From Chionoecetes opilio (taxonomy: Eukaryota > Arthropoda > Malacostraca > Decapoda > Majidae), in the NCBI GenBank assembly GCA_016584305.1, contig JACEEZ010022698.1, positions 124,001 to 188,000 of the forward strand: 64,000 nt of DNA, read 5' to 3'. Each line of letters starts with the position of its first letter. The stretch's first letter is position 1. The translations under genes were made by a program, and so were the position numbers. The notes below the pieces were generated by a model. That model was not told the origin of the DNA. It ran no database searches and saw nothing but the letters and a program-made list of their open reading frames with translations. Positions 1 through 14,300 of this stretch are shown here, in pieces.

Positions 1-1846
1 AGACGCACCTCCGCATGAGACGCACCTCCGCATAAGACGCACCCGTTTCATAAAGCTTTTGAGAACAAATATTATACGTGTTTGAGACATATTACTTTCG
101 TAATTTATTAACTTTATAAAATAAGGTCTTTGTAAGGGAAATAATGATTTGAGATGTAACCCAATACATTACGTCACATGCAGTGAATGTACTGATAATA
201 TCCTATTAAAATGTAAGAGAATGTGAGGGTAACCAAATCATCCATTTAGTGCAGGCTCTCCACGATTGATATTCTAATATTATCTATCTATGACATTTAG
301 CTTAGCTTTAATGTTGTAGGTATGCCTTTGTTGCTTTTCTGCTGTGTGTTTAGACTTTGTGGAAAATTTGCAGTAAATATAATGGTATTATTTCGGTAGG
401 GGACGTCAAAAGTCCTAGGATTCTTACCTCCATTATCGTGATCTTTCTTCACTATGAGTATTTTGAGCCCCATTTCCCATGGCGCAATAGAATATTAATG
501 GCATTACATGTACTACCAAAAATCTACCGTTATTTCAGCCAGAAAGTTAAGTTAGGCTAAATCAGATTAGGTTAGGTTAGGTTAGAGGTGGGGAGGGTTT
601 AGTAACAGAAGATATAGAGATCAAACGAAAATTACCAATACTATGGCAGTATGAAGCTTAGCAATGTTTGCGGGGCGGGCCTGGAGGGGCAGGGCGGGCA
701 CCCCCCCCCCCACACATGTAAACAAACATTGATTTCCGACAAAAACGAGAGTCAGATTAATTAAACACACACCAAAACTATTCAGGAAAACTAAGTTTCG
801 GCCTCGAAATCGGTTGTTGCCCAATAACAAAAATTGACCAAGATATTAAGGTCACACTGTAAGGTAACCATCTCTACCTTTATGTTATTGTTGAAGGGCA
901 CTGATGTCGGGATCGAAGATATTTCGCCATGGTTTACACCTGTGAATCTATCACAGTCGCGAGGGTTGATTAGTCTTCCTCAGGAAGGTACAGATCAAAG
1001 CATGATGGTATGTTGTGATTCGACCTCGAAGCGAATGAAATTGTGGCGCCGTGATGGGTCTTGGTCTTGGTGTGATGTGTGGAAGGCTTCTGTCCCGTCT
1101 ACAGGTACCGTTGCAGCCTTTTTACTAGCACTCTTTCCAGTTACAGTTTACAATTTCCTTATCCATAGAGATACAGGGGTGAGGATTGAGGGATCGAGGT
1201 GGTATAAAGGCCTACTCTTGTCCCCCATCCATTTACAGTGGAGAGTGGCAGAGGGACTGGGGAGGGGGTCATGTTTACATATGACGGCCATCTTGGCAGC
1301 AGAAACAGCCACCTTGTTGTCCCACCTCTTGTTTTCTCTTAAACTCCAACTTTTTCTTGGTATTATGCATTACTGTTGATATCATTAGTAACACAGTTAC
1401 AAATTTGTTTTCAGTGTTCTACTGCTCAACACAGATCACTTGAGACCCCTTAGTAATACACCCCTGGCCATTCTGGCATTCTCTGCCCGACCTCTCATTA
1501 GTAATATGGCCGCATTAGACGCAGGGTGAATTTTGCATATTCCGGCATTCTTATATTCGGCAATACGGTATAACAAAGGCCGACTTACGTCCAGTTCTAC
1601 TTATGAGTGGTCGGTCGGTCCCGATCACAGTCGTAAGTCGACCACTCGGTGTACAATATTTGAGATATTTTTCACATTCGGTGAATTCACATTCACATTC
1701 AGTCAGTTGGTTGGAATTTCTTTTGATTTTTGGACAACCTTTCCTTGCTTTTAGTCCGGCATAGTAAGAGTCAACTGTGGCATTCAGAGATTCTGAAAAC
1801 AATCTTGACGACCAAAAGTTATTACCCAAAAAATATTACAATGATA
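1..1846. other. Flanking or intronic sequence without a recognised gene
   Basis: Positions 1-45 hold about 2.6 copies of a 17-bp unit (core agacgcacctccgcat). A short run of TTAGG-type repeats lies at about 553-585. The longest open frame (834-1379, 181 codons) has no recognisable domain, low-complexity neighbours and no conserved splice context, so I do not call it a gene. I searched the minus strand for the missing last ANKRD13C exon (expected peptide around IPVFPTITATVTF) and did not see it. Confidence 0.5.
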
Positions 1847-1965
1847 CAGGGAGGTCCCGAAGATACGAGCAGTTAGGTTCCACCTGGCATACTCGTAAAG
1901 CGAAATCTCGTATAACGAAACACATAACTAATGGTAAAATATAGGTTTGGTTCCAGGACCCCAAC

Positions 1966-2001
<36 letters not shown>

Positions 2002-3320
2002 CATGTTTTTCAAGCTATAATAAAATTTGGTAATATTTAGTAGGGGTGCGAGAACCCCTTGAGGAATCCTATGGTCCCTGGTGATATCCTATGGTGCTAT
2101 CACATGCGTGGGAGCTGACCTGACTTCTTCAGGAAGGCACATATTATACAGCTGATAACGGGGTGTTGTGTTGTGCGGGCGGCAGCCGATGTCCGCCGCC
2201 AGCGGAGATCTCCTTGGTAATTATTTAGTAGGGGTGCGAGAACCCCTTGAGGAACCCTATGATCACTGGTGATATCCTATGGTGCTATCACAGGCGTAAG
2301 AGCTAACTGTCTTCTTCAGCAAGGCACAGGTGAGGCGGATGACGGTGGTTTTTGAGAGAGGCGGCGGGCGGGGCAGGCCGCCGCCTCCTCCGCCAAGGTA
2401 GGTTTGGGCAGGCTTAAACGTCTTATCACTCGTTATTATACAACTTAGTGATTATGGTGAGATGTTATATCCATGTGTCATTATCTAAATCAATGTAGCA
2501 CCGTGTGTCACCTTAAATAAGGGTAATTTAAAGATGTTATGATGAGGTGACTGCTGGCCGAGCTGGCAGGGTAGAGAGTGACGGAGAAATACTTGCTGCG
2601 GAGCCGCCCCATATCACAAATATTCACCATTTTAACACACATACACACCTTCTACCACCAATACACTAGCAACACAGGCTCCTTACTTATATATCTTACT
2701 ATCTGATACATTAAAACTACTTAAAACGCAAGCATTCAAAATAAAACGAGAATTAGTTTTAGATGACGGGGACAGAAGGTGGACAGAGGCAGTCTGGCAT
2801 GCCATTCTTGCCCGGAAATATGTATCGCTGGCTTGTTATTGGTCGAGAAGTTTTAAAAACTGTTTGTCATTGGCTGGTGACGGATGACGCCTTAGCCAGT
2901 CACAACCTTCCTACTCGTTTACGACCTATCGAGGGAGCTTTCAATCAGCTTTGTAGCTTCCGTCATTAGGGAAAGTAGTATCTAGGTAGTGCGAGAGCAG
3001 GTTGTTGCTGGCCATACTACCTCCGTTGCTGGCTTCTCGCCCGGGGTTGTGAATTTTTGTAGGCCACATTGTCGTACTGAGCCACCAGAATTATCATATT
3101 TTCAGATTGATTATCGTACAACCTTAGGTAAAATCATATAGTCAGTAAATGACTTTATAATTTTAGTAAATAACTTTTAATTTACTTTAGTAAATAACTT
3201 GGTACTTTTACTCACCCCAGTTTGAATGTCGTAACATTAGATTTTCGATCTCGTATATTGAAAATAGACCCTAATTTACACATCTCGTATATCGAATGCT
3301 CATATAACGGGACCTCCCTG
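1847..3320. mobile_element. Non-autonomous TA-flanked DNA transposon (Tigger/mariner type)
   Basis: The ends are inverted repeats: CAGGGAGGTCCCG at 1847 and its reverse complement ending at 3320, each flanked by TA (1845-1846 and 3321-3322). The next bases (atacgag, cgtataacgaaa) resemble the ends of Tigger-like elements that mimic open reading of tacgag/cgta motifs. No transposase frame is visible inside. It contains a direct repeat (gtaggggtgcgagaacccc at about 2040 and 2227, 187 bp apart) and a poly(A) run at 1970-1999. It lies 80 bp downstream of ANKRD13C exon 9 within the next intron. The family assignment is inference from end structure and TSD only. Confidence 0.6.
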
Positions 3321-3399
3321 TACTGGCGTAGAAAAAAAATATGGCTATTGAAGCCCTTAGCAATAAGACCTGAGATGGGTGCATTAAAAAGTGGCTCAC

Positions 3400-3529
3400 C
3401 TATTTTGACAGGGAAGCCCGGAGGTAGTTTCATTTGGACAAACTCCCGCAGCTTTGCAAAGTGCTTGAAGGGCGCTATCACCTCCAACACATTCAGCAGC
3501 ATCTCAATGGTTAACGGAAACTCTTCACT
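3400..3529 (-). CDS. ANKRD13C: ANKRD13C exon 9
   Basis: Encodes residues 350-392 (SEEFPLTIEMLLNVLEVI through PPGFPVKI). The acceptor is GACTTACAG|AGTGAAG and the donor AAATAG|GTGAGC, phase 1. At least one more exon must follow to finish the protein; it is not visible between 1 and 3390. Confidence 0.9.
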
Positions 3530-5310
3530 CTGTAAGTCAGAGAGAAAAAGGCATCAATCCTTCCCATTAGAACAGCCACATCAATGGTCAAAACAATTCA
3601 CAGCAACATAAAAGATGGAGAGACAAAAGGTGGTGAATCAGCCCTCTGTAACTACATCTTGAGACACCAATGTCAGGTGGAGAGACATTTCTGACAGGTC
3701 ACTGAGTACCTAACATGACATTGCTCCGTGCACGCTTGGCAGCACTCCCCATGGCGACTGTGGCTTTAAATGACATGACATGACATTGCTCCATGCACGC
3801 TTGACAGCACTCACCATGGCGACTGTGACTTTAAATGACATGACATGACATTGCTCCATGCACGCTTGGCAGCACTCACCATGGCGACTGTGACTTTAAA
3901 TGACATGACATGACATTGCTCCATGCACGCTTGACAGCACTCACCATGGCGACTGTGGCTTTAAATGACATGACATGACATTGCTCCATGCACGCTTGGC
4001 AGCACTCACCATGGCGACTGTGGCTTTAAATGACTTGGACGACTCCTTGCATATGAGGATCCTGCCGAGCGGCGGAGGTTTTCCCGGGTCTGCCTGTATG
4101 TAGTCTTCCCACGACACTGGCTCGGTGGAGGGCGGGTCCAGCGACGGCCTTCTCGCAGACTACAGGGAACATAGGAACATAAGAACATAAGGCAGGAAGG
4201 AAGGAGTAACATAAGAACATAAGGCAGGAAGGAAGGAAGAAAATAAGGCAGGAAGCAGAGAGAGTCAGACATGAATACCTACACAGGGTTTTGTGATAGG
4301 ATAACAAATATGAATCCTACCCATTGATATTAGATTAATTAATGATAAATCTTCAAGTGTGTAAACATAGGAGCCTTTTAACCCCTTCAAACCCAGAACG
4401 TCATTTCCATTGTAATTTGGGTACCATTAGATTATTTTTTTGTGAATATAAGCAATATTTTATAGATATGACCTGTTTAGTATCCTTGTCCACTAACTAA
4501 TTTGGTATATTCAGTTGCTTTTCGTAATTTTATGGCTAACAACATACAATTTTTTATAGCAAAGGAAAGATCTGGGTGTGAAGGGATCAAGAGAGTATAC
4601 TTTCAACAGGCTCAGCCAATATTATATCATTATTTATGTTATATCTTATGACATGTATAACAGTTAGGCTAAATAAATGTATCAATCCTAATCCATCATG
4701 TCATCACCACCATTTCCAGAATGAACAATGAGATGGAGATTACAGAAAATGGTAACTTACACACCAAATAAAAGGTAACTAACACAAAAACATAAGAACA
4801 TAAGAACATAAGGAAGCTACAAGAGGCTGGGAGACCTACACGAGGTAGTTCCTGTTACTTAACACTACCTACATCCACCTTTCATCCCCATCCATGAATT
4901 TATCTAGCCTCCTTTTAAAGCTTCCTAATGACTCCGCACTAACTACCTGTCTACTGAGTCCATTCCAATCATTTACCACCCTATTTGTGAACCAGTTTTT
5001 CCCTATTTCTTTTTTAAATCTATGCTTTTCCAGCTTGAATCCGTTACTTCTTGTTCTACCCTGGTTACTAGCCGTGAGAACTTTTCCTACATCGCCTTTA
5101 TTATATCCCTTTATCCACTTAAAAACAAGCTCATTCAGTAGACGGGACGCAAACACCACTCTACTTCCTTGCCTGAGTGATGGCAGTCAATGCAGCACGG
5201 CTACTTCACTAAAGGAGATACAGTAAAACCTCTCATATTCGGACTAGGAGTGGTCCTAGTAATGCAAGGATCCGAATAAGGGGGGGATTATATATGGGGG
5301 GATATGAAAC

Positions 5311-5359
<49 letters not shown>

Positions 5360-8300
5360 GGTGTATATATATATAGCTAGGAAATTTCGACCCCTAATAA
5401 AAAATTAAAAAAATAATAAAAAAAAAAAAAATTCTAGGTGTATATATAGCTAGGAAATTCGAACCCCTAAAAAAAACAAAAAAATTCTAGGTGTATATAT
5501 AGCTAGGAAATTCGAACCCCTAAAAAAAACAAAAAAATTCTAGGTGTATATATAGCTAGGAAATTTCGACCCCCCCCCAAAAAAAAAGAAAAAAGAAAAA
5601 GGAGGAAGTCCGAATAATGTCAAAGTCCGAACAATGAGGGTCCGAATACGAGAGGTTTTACTGTACTTACTTGATACTTGATAGTTTATTCGGCTTGGTG
5701 TAATACAATAATGTTCATAATCAATTATATAGTCATACAAGCCACAGTCCATTAAGCCCAAGCTCTTTATGGACCATGGACAATGCTCATGTTACAAATA
5801 CTCTAAAAATATCTAATATTCTCACTTTTCTTGTGAATATTTTATGTCGCCTGAAGAGATGCAGTACAGAGATTGATAAATGACTTATAAGACGTTGACA
5901 CAAAAGACTTCCTATCAAGAGGTAGAAAAAAGGGGCTGGATATTTAAGGGGTCACAAGAAACAGTGATTGAATGAAGGGCCTGGAGTGGAATATAAGTAA
6001 TGGCAGAAACAGTGAAGGGCCTGGAGTGGAATATAAGTAATGGCCAGAAACAGTGAAGGGCCTGGAGTGGAATATAAGTAATGGCAGAAACAGTGAAGGG
6101 CCTGGAGTGGAATATAAGTAATGGCAGAAACAGTGAAGGGCCTGGAGTGGAATATAAGTAATGCAGAAACAGTGAGGGCCTGGAGTGGAATATAAGTAAT
6201 GGCAGAAACAGTGAGGGCCTGGAGTGGAATATAAGTAATGGCAGAAACAGTGCAGGGCCTGGAGTGGAATATAAGTAATGGCAGAAACATGAAGGGCCTG
6301 GAGTGGAATATAAGTAATGGCAGAAACAGTGAAGGGCCTGGAGTGGAATATAAGTAATGGCAGAAACAGTGAAGGGCCTGGAGTGGAATATAAGTAATGG
6401 CAGAAACAGTGGAGGGCCTGGAGTGGAATATAAGTAATGGCAGAAACAGTGAAGGGCCTGGAGTGGAATATAAGTAATGGCAGAAACAGTGGAGGGCCTG
6501 GAGTGGAATATAAGTAATGCAGAAACAGTGAGGGCCTGGAGTGGAATATAAGTAATGGCAGAAACAGTGGAAGGCCTGGAGTGGAATATAAGTAATGGCA
6601 GAAACAGTGAAGGGCCTGGAGTGGAATATAAGTAATGGCAGAAACAGTGAGGGCCTGGAGTGGAATATAAGTAATGGCAGAAACATGTGAGGGCCTGGAG
6701 TGGAATATAAGTAATGGCAGAAACAGTGGAGGGCCTGGAGTGGAATATAAGTAATGCAGAAACAGTGAAGGGCCTGGAGTGGAATATAAGTAATGGCAGA
6801 AACAGTGAAGGGCCTGGAGTGGAATATAAGTAATGCAGAAACAGTGAGGGCCTGGAGTGGAATATAAGTAATGCAGAAACAGTGGAGGGCCTGGAGTGGA
6901 ATATAAGTAATGGCAGAAACAGTGGAGGGCCTGGAGTGGAATATAAGTAATGGCAGAAACAGTGCAGGGCCTGGAGTGGAATATAAGTAATGGCAGAAAC
7001 AGTGAGGGCCTGGAGTGGAATATAAGTAATGCAGAAACAGTGGAAGGGCCTGGAGTGGAATATAAGTAATGGCAGAAACAGTGAGGGCCTGGAGTGGAAT
7101 ATAAGTAATGGCAGAAACAGTGAAGGGCCTGGAGTGGAATATAAGTAATGGCAGAAACAGTGAAGGGCCTAGAGTGGAATATAAGTAATGCAGAAACAGT
7201 GAAGGGCCTGGAGTGGAATATAAGTAATGGCAGAAACAGTGAAGGGCCTGGAGTGGAATATAAGTAATGGCAGAAACAGTGAAGGGCCTGGAGTGGAATA
7301 TAAGTAATGGCAGAAACAGTGAAGGGCCTGCAGTGGAATATAAGTAATGGCAGAACGTGAGCGAGGAATAATGGAAACAGTGAAGGGCCTGGAGTGGAAT
7401 ATAAGTAATGGCAGAAACAGTGAAGGGCCTGGAGTGGAATATAAGTAATGGCAGAAACAGTGAAGGGCCTGGAGTGGAATATAAGTAATGCCAGAAACAG
7501 TGAGGGCCTGGAGTGGAATATAAGTAATGGCAGAAACAGTGAAGGGCCTGGAGTGGAATTAAGTAATGGCAGAAACAGTGGAGGGCCTGGAGTGGAATTT
7601 AAGTAATGGCAGAAACAGTGAAGGGCCTGGAGTGGAATATAAGTAATGCCAGAAACATGAAGGCCTGGAGGAATATAAGTAACTGGCAAGAAACACAGTG
7701 AGGCCTGAGTGGAATAAGCAATGCCAAAACAGGTGAGGGCCTGGGGGAATATAGATCAAAAAGTGAAGGCCTGGATTGGATAAAGTAATGCGAACGGAGG
7801 GCCTTGTGGAATTTAGTAGATGTCAGCAACAGTGAAGGGCCTGGAGTGTTATTATGCGAAACAGTGAAGGCCTGGAGTGAAATAAAGTAATGGCAGAACA
7901 GTTGAAAGGCTGAGTGACAATTATAATGGCAGAACAGTGAGGCCTGGAGGAATATAAGTAATGCAGAAAATGAGGGCTGGATGAATATAGAATGGCAGAA
8001 ACATGAAGGCCTGGGTGGAATATAAGTAATGGCAGAAACAGTGGAGGCTCTGAGTGTGAATATAAGTATGCCAGAACAGGAGGCCTGAGTGGAATACTAA
8101 GAATCCGAAACATGAAGCCTGGGTGAAATAGTAATGCAGATCAGTGGGGGCCTGGATGGATATAAGTATGGCAGTAACAGGGGGCTGGAGTGGAATATAG
8201 TAGCCAACAGTGAAGGCCTGGAGGGAATAAGTAATGGCCCGAACAGTGGAAGGCTGGAGTGGATATAAGTACTGCCAGAAACAGTGGAGGGCCTGAGTGG

Positions 8301-11300
8301 ATATAAGTATGCAAACAGTGACGGCCTGGAGGTGAATTGTAATGGCAGACAGTGAAGGCCTGAAGTGGATATAAGATGGCAAAAGTGGAAGGTTCTGGGG
8401 GAATAACAGTAGGCAAACAGAAGGCTGGAGTGAATATAAGTAATGCAGAACAGTGAGGGCCTGGAGTGGAATAATAATGGCAGAAACAGTGAAGGGCCTG
8501 GAGTGGAATATAAGTAATGGCAGAAACAGTGAAGGGCCTGGAGTGGAATATAAGTAATGGCAGAAACAGTGGAGGGCCTGGAGTGGAATATAAGTAATGG
8601 CAGAAACAGTGGAGGGCCTGGAGTGGAATATAAGTAATGGCAGAAACAGTGAAGGGCCTGGAGTGGAATATAAGTAATGCCAGAAACAGTGAAGGGCCTG
8701 GAGTGGAATATAAGTAATGGCAGAAACAGTGAAGGGCCTGGAGTGGAATATAAGTAATGGCAGAAACAGTGGAGGGCCTGGAGTGGAATATAAGTAATGG
8801 CAGAAACAGTGAAGGGCCTGGAGTGGAATATAAGTAATGGCAGAAACAGTGAAGGGCCTGGAGTGGAATATAAGTAATGGCAGAAACAGTGAAGGGCCTG
8901 GAGTGGAATATAAGTAATGGCAGAAACAGTGGAGGGCCTGGAGTGGAATATAAGTAATGGCAGAAACAGTGGAGGGCCTGGAGTGGAATATAAGTAATGG
9001 CAGAAACAGTGAAGGGCCTGGAGTGGAATATAAGTAATGGCAGAAACAGTGGAGGGCCTGGAGTGGAATATAAGTAATGGCAGAAACAGTGAAGGGCCTG
9101 GAGTGGAATATAAGTAATGCCAGAAACAGTGAAGGGCCTGGAGTGGAATATAAGTAATGCCAGAAACAAAAAGTGAGCATCAATTTAACCCCTAGAGAGA
9201 AGACACACTGCGCCACACCACCACCACACTGCGCCACACCACCACCACAGCTGCGTGAGGGCCCGGGACTCACCTCGTCAAAGGAGTGGGTGCCGCCGCC
9301 CTTGGTGAAGCTCTCAACGATGGCCTTGTTCTTCTGTAGATCTTCTTCACTCAGGTGTTCTCTCCTTTTTCTGGACTCAAGTGTCAAGCCATTGAGATAA
9401 TAAAAGTCTGCGTTAAACTTGCCAACCATTTCCTGCAGATGAATTATGAATCAGTATTTTGTGGTTACATCTACAATGACCAGTCCTGACACACTGTGGG
9501 TGGGAACAATCTGTAATGGTACTAACAGACTACATCTCAACTAAATATATTATGAATAACCTTATTCAAGACAGAATCAATATCTTTTTGAACACATTAT
9601 CATTTTTTTTTCTTTCTTTTTCATCTGTGCCTATACGCCTGTAGGCAGTGACCTCCAAGGGGTGGGAGGGTAGGCTCTGGAGGTTCACTCGAGGACAGTG
9701 ATGGTTGGCCCTCGCCCGTGGTGGCGCAGGCAGGATTGTTATAGTGACGCCTGTGATTAGAGGCTCATGCCGCCCCCCTGTGTCCTCCGATGCACTCGCC
9801 ATCGAAGGTACAGTTAATGGGCAGCATGTTCTTAGGCCACTCAACGTGCAGAAAGATTTTAAGTGGATTTTGGTTCTCATCGGGGATCGAACAGAGGTCA
9901 CCGAGAACGCCACTCGGTGACGCTAACCACTCTGCTACCGCCTCCCCAAACTACCAAAACTAGTTATGCTATCCACCAGTCTTGCAACATCAGACTAACT
10001 AGAGAGGAGATACTTTCCAATAAACAGGCATCGTTTTGGCCCCTGTAATTCAACACTTCCTAAACACCCTCCCTGAATCCCTCACTGCTCTGCTGGAGGT
10101 AAGTAGCCTTGAGGAAAATGTAATAAACATATCTATAGTTCTACAAAACAAGGTTGAAATCCAAGTACAGTACTTGATATTAATACCTGATGCTAAAAAT
10201 ACTACGTTTCCTATATTACAAATGGTACAAGTGCTAAGATACTCCTTGCAACTGCAAATACATATCTTTTGAATATCTTTTTTTACAAGAATCAAGGCAC
10301 ACCTTGGCGGAGTGGTTAGCGTCTCCGCCTGGCGTTCTCGGTGACCCGAGTTCGATCCCCGAAGAAAACCAAACCTTTCTGCACCGTGAGTGGCCTAAGA
10401 ACACCCACATGCCCTGCCCATCAACTCTACCTTCGACTGCGAGTGCATCGGAGAACACATGGGGGCGGCATGAGCCTCTAATCACAGGCGTCACTATAAG
10501 AATCCTGCCTGCGCCACCACGGGCGAGGACCAACCATCACAGCCCTCAAGTGAACCTCCAGAGCCTACCATCCAAGCCCTGGGTCATCACTGCCTACAGG
10601 CGCTATAGGCACAAATGTAAAAAACAAAAAAAAACAAAAAACACCTACTGTTGTTTCCTAGGCTACTAAGACAACTTCTCCACCGTCACTGCCTTCCCCA
10701 GCCAGCAGTGCACAGTGTCACTCTTCAAACCTTTATTCCTGGACATCAGTATATTTTCTCTTCATCTCTGTAGTGGAGTTTTCTTTCCTCGTGAAGCTGC
10801 CCTCATTGAGAATAATTATAATAATTTCAGTTCATAACTTGCATTCTTCGCAAACACCACTGCACAGCAAGCACTGAAGCACACTTAAGAACATTAGAAA
10901 ATAAGGAAGGTACAAGAGGCCCTGAGACCTACACGTGGTATGGAAGTATCTACCTTATGATATGGTATCACTACTACTAAACCATTGCCTTGTGTACTAA
11001 ACCCTTGCCTTGTGTACTAAACCCTTCCCTTGTGTACTAAACCCTTGCCTTGTGTACTAAACCCTTGCCTTGTCTACTAAACCCTTGCCTTGTGTACTAA
11101 ACCCTTGCCTTGTGTACTAAACCCTTGCCTTGTGTACTAAACCCTTGCCTTGTGTACTAAACCCTTGCCTTGTGTACTAAACCCTTGCCTTGTGTACTAA
11201 ACCCTTGCCTTGTGTACTAAACCCTTGCCTTGTCTACTAAACCCTTGACTTGTGTACTAAACCATTGCCTTGTCTACTAAACCCTTGCCTTGTGTACTAA

Positions 11301-14300
11301 ACCCTTGCCTTGTGTACTAAACCCTTGCCTTGTGTACTAAACCATTGCCTTGTCTACTAAACCCTTGCCTTGTGTACTAAACCATTGCCTTGTGTACTAA
11401 ACCATTGCCTTGTGTACTAAACCCTTGCCTTGTGTACTAAACCCTTGCCTTGTGTACTAAACCCTTGCCTTGTGTACTAAACCTTTGCCTTGTGTACTAA
11501 ACCTTTGCCTTGTGTACTAAACCATTGCCTTGTGTACTAAACCCTTGCCTTGTGTACTAAACCCTTGCCTTGTGTACTAAACCCTTGCCTTGTGTACTAA
11601 ACCCTTGCCTTGTGTACTAAACCCTTGCCTTTTTACTAAACCCTTGTCTTGTGTACTAAACCATTGCCTTGTGTAGTAAACCCTTGCCTTGTGTAGTAAA
11701 CCCTTGCCTTGTGTACTAAACCCTTGCCTTGTGTACTAAACCCTTGCCTTGTGTACTAAACCCTTGCCTTGTGTACTAAACCCTTGCCTTGTGTACTAAA
11801 CCCTTGCCTTGTGTACTAAACCCTTGCCTTGTGTACTAAACCCTTGCCTTGTGTACTAAACCCTTGCCTTGTCTACTAAACCCTTGCCTTGTGTACTAAA
11901 CCCTTGCCTTGTGTACTAAACCCTTCCCTTGGGTTTTACTAAACCCTTGCCTTGTGTACTAACCCTTGGCCTTGTGTACTAAACCCTTCCCTTTGTGTAC
12001 TAAACCTTTGCCTTGTGTACTAAACCTTTGCCTTGTGTACTAAAACCATTGCCTTGTCTACTAAACCCTTGCCTTGTGTACTAAACCCTTGCCTTGTGTA
12101 CAAAAAACCCTTGCCTCGTGTACTAAACCCTTGCCTTGTGTACTAAACCCTTGCCTTGTGTACTAAACCTTGCTTGTGTACTAAACCCTGCCTTGTGTAC
12201 TAAACCCTTCCCTTGTGTACAAAACCCCTTTGCCTTGTGTGCTAAACCCTTGCCTTGTGTACAAAAACCCTTTGCCTTGTGTACTAAACCAATGCCTTGT
12301 TTTACTAAACCAATGCCTTGTGTACTAAACCCTTGCCTTGTGTACTAAACCATTGCCTTGTGTTACTAAAACCCTTGCCTGTGTACAAAACCCTGCCGTG
12401 TACTAAACCCTTGCCTTGTGTACTAAACCCTTGCCTTGTGTACAAAAACCATTGCCTTGTGTACTAAACCCTTGCCTTGTGTACTAAACCCTTCCCTTTG
12501 TGTACTAAACCCTTGCCTTGTGTACAACCCTTGCCTTGTCTGCTAAACCATTGCCTTGTGTACTAAACCATTGCCTTGTGTACTAAACCCTTGCCTTGTG
12601 TACTAAACCATTGCCTTGTGTACTAAACCCTTGCCTTGTGTACTAAACCCTTGCCTTGTGTATTAAACCCTTGCCTTGTCTACTAAACTATTGCCTTGTG
12701 TACAAACCCCCTTTGCCTTGTGTGCTAAAACCCTTTGCCTTGTGTACTAAACCCTTGCCTTGTGTACTAAACCCTTGCCTTGTGTACTAAACCAATGCCT
12801 GTGTACAAAACCCCTTGCCTTGTGTACTAAACCCTTGCCTTGTGTACTAAACCCTTGCCTTGTTTTACTAAACCCTTGCCTCGTGTACTAAACCATTGCC
12901 TTGTGTAGTAAAACCCTTGCCTTGTGTAGTAAACCCTGCCTTGTGTAGAAACCATTACCTTGTCTACTAAACCATTGCTTGTGTACAAAACCCCTTGCCT
13001 TGTGTACTAAACCCTTCCCTTGTGTACTAAACCCTTGCCTTGTGTACTAAACCTTGCCTTGTGTACTAAACATTTGCCTTTGTGTACTAAACCCTTGCCT
13101 TGTCTACTAAAACCATTCCCCTTGTGTACTAAACCATTGCCTTGTGTACTAAACTTGCCTTGTGTACTAAACCCTTGCCTTGTGTACTAAACCCTTGCCT
13201 TGTGTATTAAACCCTTGCCTTGTGTATTTAAACCATTCCCTTTGTGTACTAAACCCTTGCCTGGTGTACTAAACCCTTGCCTGGTGTACTAAACCCTTGC
13301 CTGGTGTACTAAACCCTTGCCTTGTGTAGTAAACCCTTGCCTTGTGTAGTAAACCATTACCTTGTCTACTAAACCATTGCCTTGTGTACTAAACCCTTGC
13401 CTTGTGTACTAAACCATTGCCTTGTGTACTAAACCCTAGCCTTGTGTACTAAACCCTAGCCTTGTGTACTAAACCCTTGCCTTGTGTACTAAACCCTTGC
13501 CTTGTGTACTAAACCCTTCCCTTTGTGTACTAAACCATTGCCTTGTGTACAAAACCCCTTGCCTTGTGTACTAAACCCTTGCCTTGTGTATTAAACCCTT
13601 GCCTTGTCTACTAAACCATTGCCTTGTGTACTAAACCCTTGCCTTGTGTACTAAACCCTTGCCTTGTGTACTAAACCCTTGCCTTGTGTACTAAACCATT
13701 GCCTTGTCTACTAAACCCTTGCCTTGTGTACTAAACCCTTGCCTTGTGTACTAAACCCTTGCCTTGTGTACTAAACCCTTGCCTTGTGTACTAAACCCTT
13801 GCCTTGTGTACTAAACCCTTGCCTTGTGTACTAAACCCTTGCCTTGTGTACTAAACCCTTGCCTTGTGTACTAAACCCTTGCCTTGTGTACTAAACCCTT
13901 GCCTTGTTACAAAACCCCTTGCCTTGTGTACTAAACCCTTGCCTTGTGTACAAAACCCCTTTGGGCCTTGTGTACTAAACCTTGCCTTGTGTACTAAACC
14001 CTTGCCTTGTTACTAAACCCTTGCCTTGTGACTAACCCTTGCCTTGTGTACTAAACCCTTGCCTTGTGTACTAAACCCTTGCCTGTGTACAAAACCCTTG
14101 CCTTGTGTACTAAACCCTTGCCTTGTGTACTAAACCCTTGCCTTGTGTACTAAACCCTTGCCTTGTGTACTAAACTATTGCCTTGTGTAATAAACCCTTG
14201 CCTTGGTACTAAACCCTGCCTTGTGTACTAAACCATTGCCTTGTGTACTAAACCCTTGCCTTGTGTACTAAACCCTTGCCTTGTGTACTAAACCCTTGCC

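Noticed and set aside
834..1379. 181-codon open frame
   Set aside because: No recognised motif, no codon or splice support, and it lies on the strand opposite to ANKRD13C in its presumed intron.
4006..4307. Two overlapping minus-strand frames of 88 and 93 codons across exon 8
   Set aside because: Neither matches the family. The third frame between the two splice sites gives the ANKRD13C peptide.
5944..7689. 581-codon minus-strand frame (and overlapping frames to 9429) as a protein of repeated SRPFTVSAITYIPLQ-type units
   Set aside because: It is a read-through of the 40-bp minisatellite. All three frames are open because the unit has no stop and is not a multiple of three. Only its last part near 9274-9432 is a real exon.
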